A stretch of 64,000 bases of DNA from CAYPGJ01 sp050174775. Lineage in GTDB: Bacteria; Planctomycetota; Phycisphaerae; Phycisphaerales; UBA1924. The DNA is taken from contig JBFXJP010000004.1 in the NCBI GenBank assembly GCA_050174775.1, positions 248,001-312,000 of the forward strand. The letters are read 5' to 3'. The translations under genes were made by a program, and so were the position numbers. Below are positions 53,987 to 63,108 of this stretch, one piece after another; within the stretch, counting starts at the first letter, position 1; each line of letters starts with the position of its first letter. The notes under the pieces are model-generated. The model searched no databases. It had not been told where the DNA came from and worked only from the letters and a program-made list of their open reading frames with translations.

Positions 53987-56071
53987 TCAGTTCGCGAGCG
54001 CGGCCGCCTTCGGCTTGACGTGGAAGTAGCCCATCATTTCGAGGTGGAGGGCCGAGCAGAACTCGGTGCAGTAGTAGGGGTAGGTGCCTGCGCGGTCGGC
54101 TTTGAAGGTGATCTCGGCGAATTCACCGGGCTCGAGGCTGAGGTTGATGTTGTAGCCGCCGATGCAGAAGCCGTGCGTGGCGTCCTGCGTGGTCTCGGAG
54201 GCCATGATGCGCCAGGTGACTTCATCGCCTTCCATCACCTCGACATGCTCGGGTGTGAAGTGGCTGCGGATGGCGGTCATGTTGACGAGCACCTTGTTGC
54301 CGTCTCGCGTGACGCCTTCCTGGCCGACTTTGGGCGAGCGCGGATCGAGCGTCTGGGTGTGCGGGTTCCATCCGGTCTCGGGGTAGACGGCCCAGGGCTT
54401 GAGCTTGTCGGCTTTGATCATCTGGGCGTAGTGCGGCTCGCCGACCCCTATGGGGGAGTCGTAGATGACGGGCATGGTCGTGCCTGTGGGGTTGATGTCG
54501 AGGAGCTGGAAGTTCTGCGCAAGGAGGGGGCCGGTGGTGAAGAAGCGGTCAACGGACCACTTGTTCATCGCGATGAGGTACCTGCCGTCGGGGCTGACGG
54601 TGTCGCCCTCGGCCGCGACGAGGTGGCCGATGTTGTATTGCACGGGGGTCTTGGTCACGAGCTTCCAGGGCTGCTCCGGGTTGAGGCCGGAGTACTCGCC
54701 GCCGAGCGTCCAGCGGGCGACGGCGGAATCGAGGAAGAGGGATGTGTACGCGTATCCCTTGTCATCGAACTGGGTGTGCAAGGGCCCGAGTCCGACTTCA
54801 ACCTGGGCCTCCATCGTGGCGTCGAAGTCGAGCACGGGGACGCCGTACTCGTCGACGCTGGAGTACTTCTTGTCTGCGATGGCCTTCTTGATCTTGTCGA
54901 TGGAGTAGACGGTGACGTGTGGGTCGAGCTTGCCCGCGATGACGATGTATTGGCCGTTGGGCGTGACGTCGACACCGTGCGGGCTCTTGGGCTCGGGGGT
55001 GAAGTGCAGGATGCCCTCGGCAACGCTGGTGGCGAGGGTGATGACCGCGAAGCCGTGGGTGCGGTCGACCTTGCCGGCTTCGAAGGCCTTCTCGGCCTTC
55101 TTCCAATCGATGATGTGGAGGTAGTCGGTGTCGCGTTTGCTGGCGCCGGCCTCGAAGGGCGGGTTCCCCTTCTCGATGCCGCCGGTGGCCATCTCGACGT
55201 TGAAGGAGTTTCCGAAGACGAAGCCGTCACTGACGGCTTTACCGGCGTCGAAGAGGTCCTGCCAGTACGGAGGCAGTTCGAGCGCGAAGGACTTGTCAGG
55301 GTCGATGCGGCCTTTCGTGCGGTCGAACTTCCAGAAGGTGACCATGCCTCGGTAGGACTTCTTGTACTCCTCCGGCGGGGCGTAGCCATAGCCGAAGACG
55401 GTGCCGTACTGACCGCCCTCGACGACATAATCGGTGTTGGGCGTGACGAACGCGGCGCCGTGGTCGCTGATGGTGAGGGGGTTCTTGACGATCTGCTTCG
55501 TCTCGAAGTCGCGCAGATCAATGACAGCCATGCGTGCGTTGGCCTTGTCGCCGATGAACAGGAACTGGCCGTCGTAGTCGCCGTTGGTCTCGGAGAGCGC
55601 GGGGTGGTGGGAGTCGCCCCAGGAGACTTCCTTGCCGTTGATCTGGAGCTGCTTGCGGATCTCGTCGTGCTCGCCGGCGAAGCCGTAGCCCTGCCAGGGT
55701 TCGGGGGTGAACACCGCGATGGAGCGTAGCAAGCGCATGCTCGGGACGCCGATGACGAAGACCTGGCCGGAGTGGCCGCCGGAGGCAAAGGTGAGGTATT
55801 CGTCGTGACGTCCGCTGGGAAGGTAGGTCTTGGCCGCGGCGATGAGGTCGTCGACATTGAGCTTGCGATCGGTGGCGAGCTTGTTGAGCTGCGCGACCTG
55901 ATCTGCGGTGAGTTCGATAGGCTTCGCTTCCTCGGCGGAGGAACGGCGACGGCGCTCGCGCCGCGTGTCCTGCGCCAGGGCCGTCGGCGCAGCAGACTCG
56001 ATGGCGGTTCCCCCGAGGAGGAGCGCGGCGACTGTGGCGGCGCCGAGGTGTGCACGGGTGGGTCGTTTCAT
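53987..56071 (-). CDS. nosZ: Nitrous-oxide reductase, Sec-exported clade II type
   Basis: Reduces N2O to N2 in the periplasm with the CuZ and CuA copper centres. The 694-residue protein has a seven-blade propeller with histidine motifs GGHSG, DSHHPAL, SPHGVDV, PLHTQF and GEPHYAQ, then a cupredoxin domain with the CuA motif CTEFCSALHLEM. The signal peptide (MKRPTRAHLGAATVAALLLG) has no twin-arginine motif, so export is by Sec as in clade II enzymes. GGAG lies 9 bases upstream of the ATG at 56071. Confidence 0.95.
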   Translation of the reverse strand: MKRPTRAHLGAATVAALLLGGTAIESAAPTALAQDTRRERRRRSSAEEAKPIELTADQVAQLNKLATDRKLNVDDLIAAAKTYLPSGRHDEYLTFASGGHSGQVFVIGVPSMRLLRSIAVFTPEPWQGYGFAGEHDEIRKQLQINGKEVSWGDSHHPALSETNGDYDGQFLFIGDKANARMAVIDLRDFETKQIVKNPLTISDHGAAFVTPNTDYVVEGGQYGTVFGYGYAPPEEYKKSYRGMVTFWKFDRTKGRIDPDKSFALELPPYWQDLFDAGKAVSDGFVFGNSFNVEMATGGIEKGNPPFEAGASKRDTDYLHIIDWKKAEKAFEAGKVDRTHGFAVITLATSVAEGILHFTPEPKSPHGVDVTPNGQYIVIAGKLDPHVTVYSIDKIKKAIADKKYSSVDEYGVPVLDFDATMEAQVEVGLGPLHTQFDDKGYAYTSLFLDSAVARWTLGGEYSGLNPEQPWKLVTKTPVQYNIGHLVAAEGDTVSPDGRYLIAMNKWSVDRFFTTGPLLAQNFQLLDINPTGTTMPVIYDSPIGVGEPHYAQMIKADKLKPWAVYPETGWNPHTQTLDPRSPKVGQEGVTRDGNKVLVNMTAIRSHFTPEHVEVMEGDEVTWRIMASETTQDATHGFCIGGYNINLSLEPGEFAEITFKADRAGTYPYYCTEFCSALHLEMMGYFHVKPKAAALAN

Positions 56072-56138
56072 GACAGTTCTCCGAGAACACGGGCCAGGCG
56101 GCGTCGGCACGAGCGAGCCGCACGGCGCGCGGGTGCGC

Positions 56139-57083
56139 TTATTTCATTCCGACCTTTTGAGTGGGTGTCCGCGTGAGCGAGCGGAGGTACTCGATGATGT
56201 CGAGGATGTCGTCATCTGAGAGCGCCGGGTTGCCGCCCTTTGGTGGCATGACGATCCCGGTGGTGTTGGCGGGGTCGCTGATGTCGCGTCCGCGCTTGAT
56301 GAACTCGAGGAGCGCGTCGTCGTCGAGTTCGGCGAGCAGCGGGCTTGCGATGAGGTCCTTGCCGTTGTTGGGCATGCCGTGCGCGTCGGCGCCGTGGCAC
56401 GCGATGCAGGAGCGCGCATAGAGCTTGTTGCCGCTGGCGATGTATGCTGCGAGTTCGGGGTCTCCGCCCGCGGCGTCGAGCGCGGCGGCTGTTTCGGTGT
56501 CGCTGGGTTTGAGTGAAGCGGGGGGAGGGAGATCGGCCGGCATGCGGCGCGGGTCCTGGAGCGCGCGGACGTAGGCGATGAGGTTGTCGAGGTCTGCGTC
56601 GGTCAGGTCGGGGCGTCCGCCGCGCGGCGGCATAGGCAGCGGCTTGGCGTCCGGGCGACCGGTGAGAAGGAACGCGTGGAGATCGTGGTCGGATCTGGCG
56701 GCGATGAAGTCGCTCTCGACGAGATCCCGTCCGAGGCCCTTGAGGCCGTGACCGTCCGCGCCGTGGCACGCCGCGCACGTCGAGGCGAATAGGTCGCGGC
56801 CGTGCGCGACAGCGGGAGGATCGAGCGTTGGGAGCGCCGGCGCCTGGAGAAGGTTCTCGTGGGCCATGGCCGCGGCGATGGCTGCGAGGCGGGCGTCTTC
56901 TTGGGTGTGCCATGTCTCGTACACACGTATCCCGCCGACCACGTAGATCGGAGCCATGATGATCCAGGCGAGGATGAACATCTGGATGACGTTGGAGATG
57001 CCGCTGCCAAGGGGCCTCTTCCACTCGGCGGCGCCGGAGGGAGGGTGGGGGTGGTCGTGATCGTCGGTGTGCGGGTTTGCCAC
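56139..57083 (-). CDS. Membrane-anchored dihaem cytochrome c of the nos operon
   Basis: A 314-residue protein with His-rich N-terminal tail (HTDDHDHPHPP), one membrane helix (IQMFILAWIIMAPIYVVGG) and two cytochrome c domains with CAACH and CIACH. Downstream methionines in PLPMPPRGG and IVMPPKGGN are likely axial ligands. It probably passes electrons from the quinol pool or another cytochrome to NosZ. The start is a GTG with GGAG 8 bases upstream. It is the first gene of the operon. Confidence 0.88.
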   Translation of the reverse strand: MANPHTDDHDHPHPPSGAAEWKRPLGSGISNVIQMFILAWIIMAPIYVVGGIRVYETWHTQEDARLAAIAAAMAHENLLQAPALPTLDPPAVAHGRDLFASTCAACHGADGHGLKGLGRDLVESDFIAARSDHDLHAFLLTGRPDAKPLPMPPRGGRPDLTDADLDNLIAYVRALQDPRRMPADLPPPASLKPSDTETAAALDAAGGDPELAAYIASGNKLYARSCIACHGADAHGMPNNGKDLIASPLLAELDDDALLEFIKRGRDISDPANTTGIVMPPKGGNPALSDDDILDIIEYLRSLTRTPTQKVGMK

Positions 57084-57215
57084 TTCGCGAGCTCCGACAG
57101 GGGGACTTCCCAAATGGAGATAAACGGAGTTAGAGATACATATATCGACCACAGAGATGCGGAGCAAGAGTATTGAAGAGATGTGGATAAATTTACCTGT
57201 TATTACCCTGTGCTC
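57084..57215 (-). promoter_or_regulatory. AT-rich control region of the nos operon
   Basis: About 100 bases (57113-57215) are far richer in A and T than anything else in the window and lie directly upstream of the cytochrome gene. Short inverted repeats such as GATA-CATA-TATC at 57135-57146 could bind a regulator like the Rrf2 protein, but no known box is clear. A single DnaA-box-like TGTGGATAA lies at 57182-57190, probably by chance. Confidence 0.45.
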
Positions 57216-57332
57216 GTTGTTTGTTTGGGTTCGGGGCCGAACCGTTGATCACGCTCGCGGGGCTGGCTTGCACCTGGCCGGGGTCACTTCGCGCTGACCA
57301 GCGATGCACAGCCGGCACACCGGACCAACCGC

Positions 57333-57376
57333 CTACCTCGAACAGAAGAGCCGCGCCTCTCAAGAGGGGACGCAGC
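57333..57376 (+). repeat. tRNA-Ser 3'-end/terminator repeat, copy 4 (weak)
   Basis: CTACCTCGAACAGAAGAGCC, then a hairpin like the tRNA terminator (CGCGCCTCTCAAGAGGGGAC, GCAGC). By hand alignment roughly two thirds of 46 positions match from the tRNA acceptor end through the terminator. The T-loop part is lost. It lies between the nos operon and the next gene on the right, 76 bases before that gene's stop. Confidence 0.45.
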
Positions 57377-57451
57377 ACTGGTTCTGTGCGTGTAGATCTG
57401 GGCGGGATGCGCAGACGGAGTGAGGATCGGACTGTTGGCCCGCATCGCGCG

Positions 57452-59147
57452 TCACATGGCTGGGGCAGGGCCTGCGGCGCGCTCGGCGCGAGCGGACCAG
57501 CCTTGCACGATCTCGTGCAGCAGTGCGGCGTCGGCGTCGCTCCAGACACTGCACGGCGCAAAGTGCTTCCGTTCGATGTCCGCGATTGATGACGCCAACT
57601 CCGCACGAGCGCCCGTGCCGAGGGCTGTGTTCGCCTGGCCTTCGAGTCTTCGGAGAAACGCCACGGCGCTCAGGGGCGTGACGTGCACCGGTGGGGCGAA
57701 TCTGGGCGCGGGGTCCGTATGCGCGCGGGAGCGGCGGCGTTGTGCGTAGAGCCAGAGGGCGGTTGCCACGACGGCGAGGAGGCCCACGCCGATGACGAGG
57801 CGCGCAAGGCGCGGGGTCACGGGCCGGGCGAGGTCGATCTGGGTGGGGGCGTCGACGATGTCGGCATCGGCGACGCGTTTGCGCGTGAGCGTTGCGCCGT
57901 CGGCGAGCAGGGTCGGGAAAGTGAAGGCAGACGCTGCGGATTGTCCGACGGGGGCGCCGAACTCGACTGTCCATGACCGCACGGACAGGGCGAGGAGTCG
58001 ATCGCTCTCGGTGTCGAGCGCGGTGACGTTGAGCCCGTGATCGGTGACGTTCCTGAGTGAGAGCCCGGTGGGGTGGGAGAGGTCAATGAGGGAATCGAGG
58101 GGGGGGGGGGGGGAGGACGCCTTGGCCTGTAGCGCGGATATCGAGTAACCAGAGGCCGTCGCCTGCAGTGCGCGGATCGAACGTGGCATTGATCATTACG
58201 TCCGACGGGTGGCGCGCGGGGCTGCGCTCGGAGCGCGCGTCGATGAGGATCGGTGAGGTGAGGACGGGCAGGAGGACGTGGCCGGTGGTGTCGGCGAAGT
58301 CGAGGTCGAGCTCGATTGGCGGAATGCGGTCCACGGACGCGTCCTTCGCGCTGAGCACCAGGTAGGCCATGGGAAGGTCGAGCCAGCCGGGCTCGGGCGA
58401 GCCCATCGGCTGAGTCTGGACGTCGACGAAGAGGCAGGTTTGCACGTCGAAGCGGTCTGAGAGAGCCGTGCGGATGCGCTTCTCGAAGTCGTCCTTGTAG
58501 CTCACCTGCTGACCGGTGTAGGGGCTCCAGTGGCCGTTGGTGAGGTATCGCTGGAAGCCGCCGCCGCTCTCTCTGGCCACGGCGCGGGTGAATCGAAGGA
58601 TCAGCCTCGCGCCGAACGGGGTGTTGTTGCCGACGTCGGTTGGTCCGTCGACCTCAAGCACCAGGCGGACCTCACGGACAAGATCGTCGTAATAGCGCAG
58701 GAGGTCGCGTGATTCGTTGCCCGCGGGGTGATCGCCGATCACGGCCATCGCGTGCTTCAGGAAGCGGGGCTTCAACTCCGGCGCGAGCGTCTGCGTCTGG
58801 GTGTTGATGCTGTCTGCAAACAGCCCGCGGTGCGCGTAAGCCTGCTCCGGGCCGAGCGCGTCGATGGAGTCGTTGATGCGGCGCAGCTGCGTGGCGTCGG
58901 GGTCGTCCTGGCGCGTCAGCGCACCCGGCTCGCTCGCGCCGAGCGCTGCGTTGAACCATCTGGCGAAGACGGTTGCGTCGGGGGCGCACTCGCGCGCTGC
59001 CAGCGATGCGGCGTACTGGGCTGCCGCGTTCGCGTGCCGTCGGAAGCTCTCATCGCGCAGCGATGCGTAGGTCTCGAGGTCCGTTTTCCGGCCGTAGAGA
59101 AACTCGGCCTTATCGAAGAGGAGCCCCGCCCCGGGTCGAACTGGCCT
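57452..59147 (-). pseudogene. Membrane protein gene, 5'-truncated and broken at a G15 run
   Basis: Good coding sequence opens without a start codon at 59147, just after an in-frame stop (59148-59150): LLFDKAEFLYGRKTDLETYA and onwards. It runs to a tract of 15 G (58099-58113; C on the coding strand) and then hits a stop at once. The sensible continuation (LDSLIDLSHPTGLSLRNVTD) is in another frame that a tract of 14 or 17 would join. The C-terminal half has one membrane helix (LVIGVGLLAVVATALWLYAQ). No family recognised. The gene lies just beyond the nos module; either a remnant, a phase-variable gene missing its start, or a homopolymer error. Confidence 0.6.
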
Positions 59148-59427
59148 TCACCACTCTACGATTCACCCAGCCTTCGGGCTCGCGCGGACACGAGACCCGA
59201 CGCACGGATTTGTGCAGCGGTTCACGGCGCGACACACGGACCAGCATGAGCATGCCCGTGCGCTGGGAATGAAGATCGCGCGCCCATGCGTCACGGTATC
59301 AATAAAGCTGGAAATACCAACAACTTACATCCGCCGTACCCTGCCGTGCCCCTCAAGGCGGGGCCAACAGGTGCGGCGTGTCTCTCCGTGGCGCGACCCG
59401 GGCCACGGGAGCCCCGCAGGGCCTTGC
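59148..59427. other. Gene-free stretch at the truncated end
   Basis: The 280 bases between the opening of the broken gene and the lipase stop codon show no convincing gene. An AT-richer segment (59295-59335, AAAGCTGGAAATACCAACAA) stands out. The 5' part of the broken gene should lie here but does not, in any frame. Confidence 0.5.
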
Positions 59428-61269
59428 TCACGCGCTAATCCGGGCTGCGATACGGAGAAGTTCGGCGTAGGCCGTGATGCTGTGGTCGGCGATGCCCTCC
59501 CTGCCCTTGGCGCGGACCTCCTCGGGCGTCACAGCCACGGTGTCGAGGAAGCGGAACCAGAAGCCGGGATTGGTGCGGAGCACGCCGCGCTCGTCGAAAT
59601 ACGTGATGGACCCGCCGTCGTGGTAGCCGTTGAGGCGTGTGGGCACGCGTGTGACGATGTCCCGGTTGTTGACGTACCGGTGGATGACGGCGCCGAGACG
59701 CGCGTTGATCCAGGTTCCGAGGTCAGCGTTGCCGATGCGGGGCTGGCCGAAGGTGTAGACGCCGTGGATGACGGTGTTGGGTCGCTCGGCCATGAGTCGG
59801 GCCGCGGCGAGCACGCCAAGCGCCCCGCCGAGGCTGTGGCCTGTGAACCAGAGGGATTGGCCCTCGGTCCGGCGCGCGTCAATCGCTTTGAGAAGATCGT
59901 CCCAGACAGCGTCGAGATAGTTGAGGAAACCCTTGTGCGCTTTGCCTTTGGCCCAGGGGATATCGACGAGGTTGAACGTGAGATCGGTGATGATGTCGGC
60001 TGGCTTGGTGGGCTCGGTGCCGCGGAAGGCGACGACGCAGACCGAGCTGTCCCCGGCGACCAGGCACTGTGCTTCGACCCCGGGCTTGCTGACGGGGTTG
60101 TCCCCGATCGCGAGCCCGAGCGCGTCGCACTCGGCCCGAGCGCGAGCGTGCGGGTCGACGTAGGCGAGCGAGCAGAGGCGCGCCAGCCAGTAGGCGTTGA
60201 CGTCGGAGCGCGCGCCGCCCGAGTGGGGGCGGAAGCCGATCATGCCGCGCGTGTACGTGTCCTCGGGTGGGGGCGGGCCGCCACCCGGGACGGGTTGAGG
60301 AGGGGCCGACGGGGATGCGGGCTGGGTGGGTGACTTGGTGGAGTCGGCGGGCTTCTCACCACCGTCACCGGGCGTGTCGGTGGAGGCGTCCTTGGGTGAG
60401 GGCTTGAGGGAGCTACGGATGCGCGCGAGCTTCTGCAGGATGTCGAACCAGAAGGGGGCGCCGAGGGAGAGCGAAATGGTGGTAATCGCCAGACCAAAGA
60501 ACTTCACGACGATGAAGAGCCAGGTCGGGCGAGACCTGTTTGCCCATTCCGCATCGCTCCAGCCGATCAGCGGCCCGATCTCGACGAGCCCCTGCTTCGC
60601 GGCCTTACGGACGTCCTTCGTGGTCTCGGGGAGGGTTTGATCGGTCTGCTCGATGGCGGCGCTGACGACGGTGGTGCGCGTCGCTTCGTCGGTCGAGAGG
60701 ATGCGGATGATGCGGATCGTGTCGGCGTTGGACGTGATCGCCACGAGCGCGGCGATGCCCAGCAGCCATCGAGCCGTCCATCGCTTGTACCACCCGGAGA
60801 CGCGGTCCATCGAAGCCGAGTACCAGCCCGCGAGCCGCTTCTTCACCTCACTCAGATCGCCACCGCACTCATCGAAGTACTTGAGGGCAACTTGCGCGGC
60901 GGGAGTCGACTTCGACGCGGCCTCGAGACGGGCGCGGATCGCGGAGTTCAACGCCGGCGCGCCAGCCCCCTGCGTAGCCAACGCCCGGTCGAGAAAGGCC
61001 TCGCTGAAGAGGTCCGGCGGGATGTAAGAGGGCAGGCGGCCCTTGGTGCTCAGGGCGCCGATGAGGGGGTGCGCATAGACCTCCTCGGCCATCGATGCCC
61101 CGGCCTGCTCGTCCCCGCCTCCGACAATGTTCTTGATGCCGCGTGCGAGGATCCTGCCGCGCATGCTCTTGAACTGCGAGATCATCTCGAGCAGCGTGGA
61201 GCAGAGCAGGCTCAGGATCATGTAGACGAAGGTGAGGCCGATGGCGACGTCGAGGGCTTGGAGGGTCAT
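59428..61269 (-). CDS. Membrane-anchored class 3 lipase
   Basis: A 613-residue protein in two parts. The N-terminal 300 residues have about four membrane helices (IGLTFVYMILSLLCSTLLEM; WLLGIAALVAITS; PTWLFIVVKFFGLAITTISL). After a Pro/Ser/Asp-rich linker comes a lipase_3 alpha/beta hydrolase: VVAFRGTEPTKPADIITD, nucleophile Ser in WFTGHSLGGALGV, Asp in NNRDIVTRVP and His in DHSITAYAELL. All triad residues are present. The substrate is probably an acyl ester, but the fusion to a membrane domain is unusual. There is no clear ribosome-binding site at the chosen ATG. Confidence 0.82.
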   Translation of the reverse strand: MTLQALDVAIGLTFVYMILSLLCSTLLEMISQFKSMRGRILARGIKNIVGGGDEQAGASMAEEVYAHPLIGALSTKGRLPSYIPPDLFSEAFLDRALATQGAGAPALNSAIRARLEAASKSTPAAQVALKYFDECGGDLSEVKKRLAGWYSASMDRVSGWYKRWTARWLLGIAALVAITSNADTIRIIRILSTDEATRTTVVSAAIEQTDQTLPETTKDVRKAAKQGLVEIGPLIGWSDAEWANRSRPTWLFIVVKFFGLAITTISLSLGAPFWFDILQKLARIRSSLKPSPKDASTDTPGDGGEKPADSTKSPTQPASPSAPPQPVPGGGPPPPEDTYTRGMIGFRPHSGGARSDVNAYWLARLCSLAYVDPHARARAECDALGLAIGDNPVSKPGVEAQCLVAGDSSVCVVAFRGTEPTKPADIITDLTFNLVDIPWAKGKAHKGFLNYLDAVWDDLLKAIDARRTEGQSLWFTGHSLGGALGVLAAARLMAERPNTVIHGVYTFGQPRIGNADLGTWINARLGAVIHRYVNNRDIVTRVPTRLNGYHDGGSITYFDERGVLRTNPGFWFRFLDTVAVTPEEVRAKGREGIADHSITAYAELLRIAARISA

Positions 61270-61346
61270 GGCGGGGGTGTTCTCGCTGTGTGGACTACGC
61301 GCAGCAGCATCCGGGAGGGCATGCTGCGCCGGCAGAGACCGAGGGC

Positions 61347-62864
61347 TTAGTGCTCGGGTCGCTCCGCGGGGCGCTGGCATGCGTGGACCGTTCGACCGTC
61401 CGGCGGCGTGCTGCCCGTTCGGCGGTTGTGCGGCGCGATGTTCGGGCAGACCTTGCACCAGGCGTGGTGGTACACGCGCGACGATTCATTGGAAGTCCAA
61501 ACCCACTCCGTGATGGCGGGGAGGTCGGCGGCGTCGCGCGGGTGATTGATCCACACCGGCGCGGTCCACGCGCGGTCCTCGCCGTCCTGCGTGACGCGGA
61601 CGTAGAAGAACTCCGGCTCGCCGGAGGCCACGTACCCCGCAAAGGTGATGACGCCGTTGCCTTCGCGCTCGAGCGTCTCGGTCTCGCCATCGCTCGCAAC
61701 GTATCGCTCGAGCGAGCCGCGCGTCTGTGGCGCGACGTCCCCGTAGTACAGCGTCGCCTCGTACACGCTCTCCGATTCGTCCGCGTCGGAGATGTCCACG
61801 TCGATCGCGACGTCCGCTCCCGCGGCCAGCGTGAGGCAGGAGCCCATCATCGAGCCGTTGAGCCGCATCGTCACGCTGAGGTTCTTGTCCTCCGTGGCGA
61901 ACGTGCGGTTCTCGTGCATGGCGCGGAAGATGGCCTCCTGGGTGAGCGCGTCGGCCAGGACGCCTGTGCGCGCGGGCGTGGCTCTGCCCCAAGTCGGATA
62001 GTGGTTGTCTTGCCCTGCCGACGGCGAGACGTGGAAGCCCTGGACGAGGTAGTAGTAGTAATCGTTCTCGTGCACGTGCGCGTAGCGGTACGAATCGTAC
62101 GTGTCCCTGGACATCGCGGGGCCCGAGAGCATCTCCACGAGCGCCACGTGCCGGTCCGACGAGGCAACGAGGCTCTCGAAGTCCTCGCCGAAATCATCGA
62201 ACCCGTAGTCGTTGTACATCTCACTGAGGCTCTTGTCGCTGTTGCCCGCGTAGAAGAGGTCCTTCTGGACGTTCGGGTGGTTCAGTTGGACGACGGTTCG
62301 CACACCCTGCTGGGAGAGGCTGGCGAGCATGTCAAAGAGCGCGCGGAAGTTGCCGTTGGGCGAAGAGAGCACGTCAGGGGCGCCGAAGACGTTGACGTGG
62401 TTGCCGGAGGAGATCGTCGAGAACTCTTGGCCGTAGAGGGCGAGGAATGTCGGAGTGATCGCCTCGCGCGCTGCCCGACGCACGGAGACAGCGGAGAACG
62501 TGCCGCCATCGGCTGTTCTCACGGAGAGGGTCGCCTCGGAGTTGTACAGCGCGGGGTTGGTCGCGATGAGAACGCCGTCGGTGCGATCCTTCGCGCCGGA
62601 TTCCGCCGCGTCATGGTTGTGCGGCGTGACCGCAAAGAAGTCGAGCCCGGCGGAGCGGGCCATGGCGTACGCCTCAGCCGGAGTGCCGGAGCCGTCAGAA
62701 AAGCACGTGTGCGCGTGCAGGAGGCCGAAGTAGATGCGCTGTGACTGGGCGCACGCGGGGGCTGCGAGCATGACAAGCGCCAGGGCCCCGATGAGCCGGG
62801 TTGACGCGGATGTCAATGAACGACGTGTACGGCGCGCGCGCCGCGGGTGAAGATTGCGATCCAT
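61347..62864 (-). CDS. Secreted PHP-domain phosphoesterase-like protein
   Basis: A 505-residue exported protein: signal peptide ending near PACAQ, then a PHP-type domain with YFGLLHAHTCFSDGSGTPAE (metal His motif HAHTCFSDG), FFAVTPHNHD, a His in VVQLNHPNVQ, and AGQDNHYPTWGR. The C-terminal part is beta-rich, with CKVCPNIAPHNR at the end, resembling small Cys motifs seen at the ends of surface proteins. The catalytic role is likely hydrolysis of a phosphate or related ester, substrate unknown. GAGGAG lies 7 bases upstream of the ATG. Confidence 0.78.
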   Translation of the reverse strand: MDRNLHPRRARRTRRSLTSASTRLIGALALVMLAAPACAQSQRIYFGLLHAHTCFSDGSGTPAEAYAMARSAGLDFFAVTPHNHDAAESGAKDRTDGVLIATNPALYNSEATLSVRTADGGTFSAVSVRRAAREAITPTFLALYGQEFSTISSGNHVNVFGAPDVLSSPNGNFRALFDMLASLSQQGVRTVVQLNHPNVQKDLFYAGNSDKSLSEMYNDYGFDDFGEDFESLVASSDRHVALVEMLSGPAMSRDTYDSYRYAHVHENDYYYYLVQGFHVSPSAGQDNHYPTWGRATPARTGVLADALTQEAIFRAMHENRTFATEDKNLSVTMRLNGSMMGSCLTLAAGADVAIDVDISDADESESVYEATLYYGDVAPQTRGSLERYVASDGETETLEREGNGVITFAGYVASGEPEFFYVRVTQDGEDRAWTAPVWINHPRDAADLPAITEWVWTSNESSRVYHHAWCKVCPNIAPHNRRTGSTPPDGRTVHACQRPAERPEH

Positions 62865-63108
62865 TGCCGGCTCCTCTTCGCGAGCGGTGGAATACATCAC
62901 CAGTGTCTCATCGGCCGGGGGCCTGGGCAAGCGGCGCGGATACCACGAGACGCGTGCCGTGTGAAAGAGTGAGCGATCCAGCGGTTCTTTCGCGCAGAAT
63001 CGTTGCAAGGATGAGCCGAGGTCGACATTCCGACACGAAACGGTGCGTCGGCGCGCCGTTCTGTGTGCCTCGCCGTGCCGTTCCGCGCCATCCGGATGTG
63101 GAGCGAGA

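Noticed and set aside
57182..57190. DnaA box TGTGGATAA marking an origin
   Set aside because: Single copy, no cluster and no skew reversal there; expected about once by chance in a window of this size.
31467..57376. A recombinase or integrase gene within the accessory modules
   Set aside because: Every sizeable gene in the interval was assigned to efflux, Kdp, nos or envelope functions; none has integrase features.
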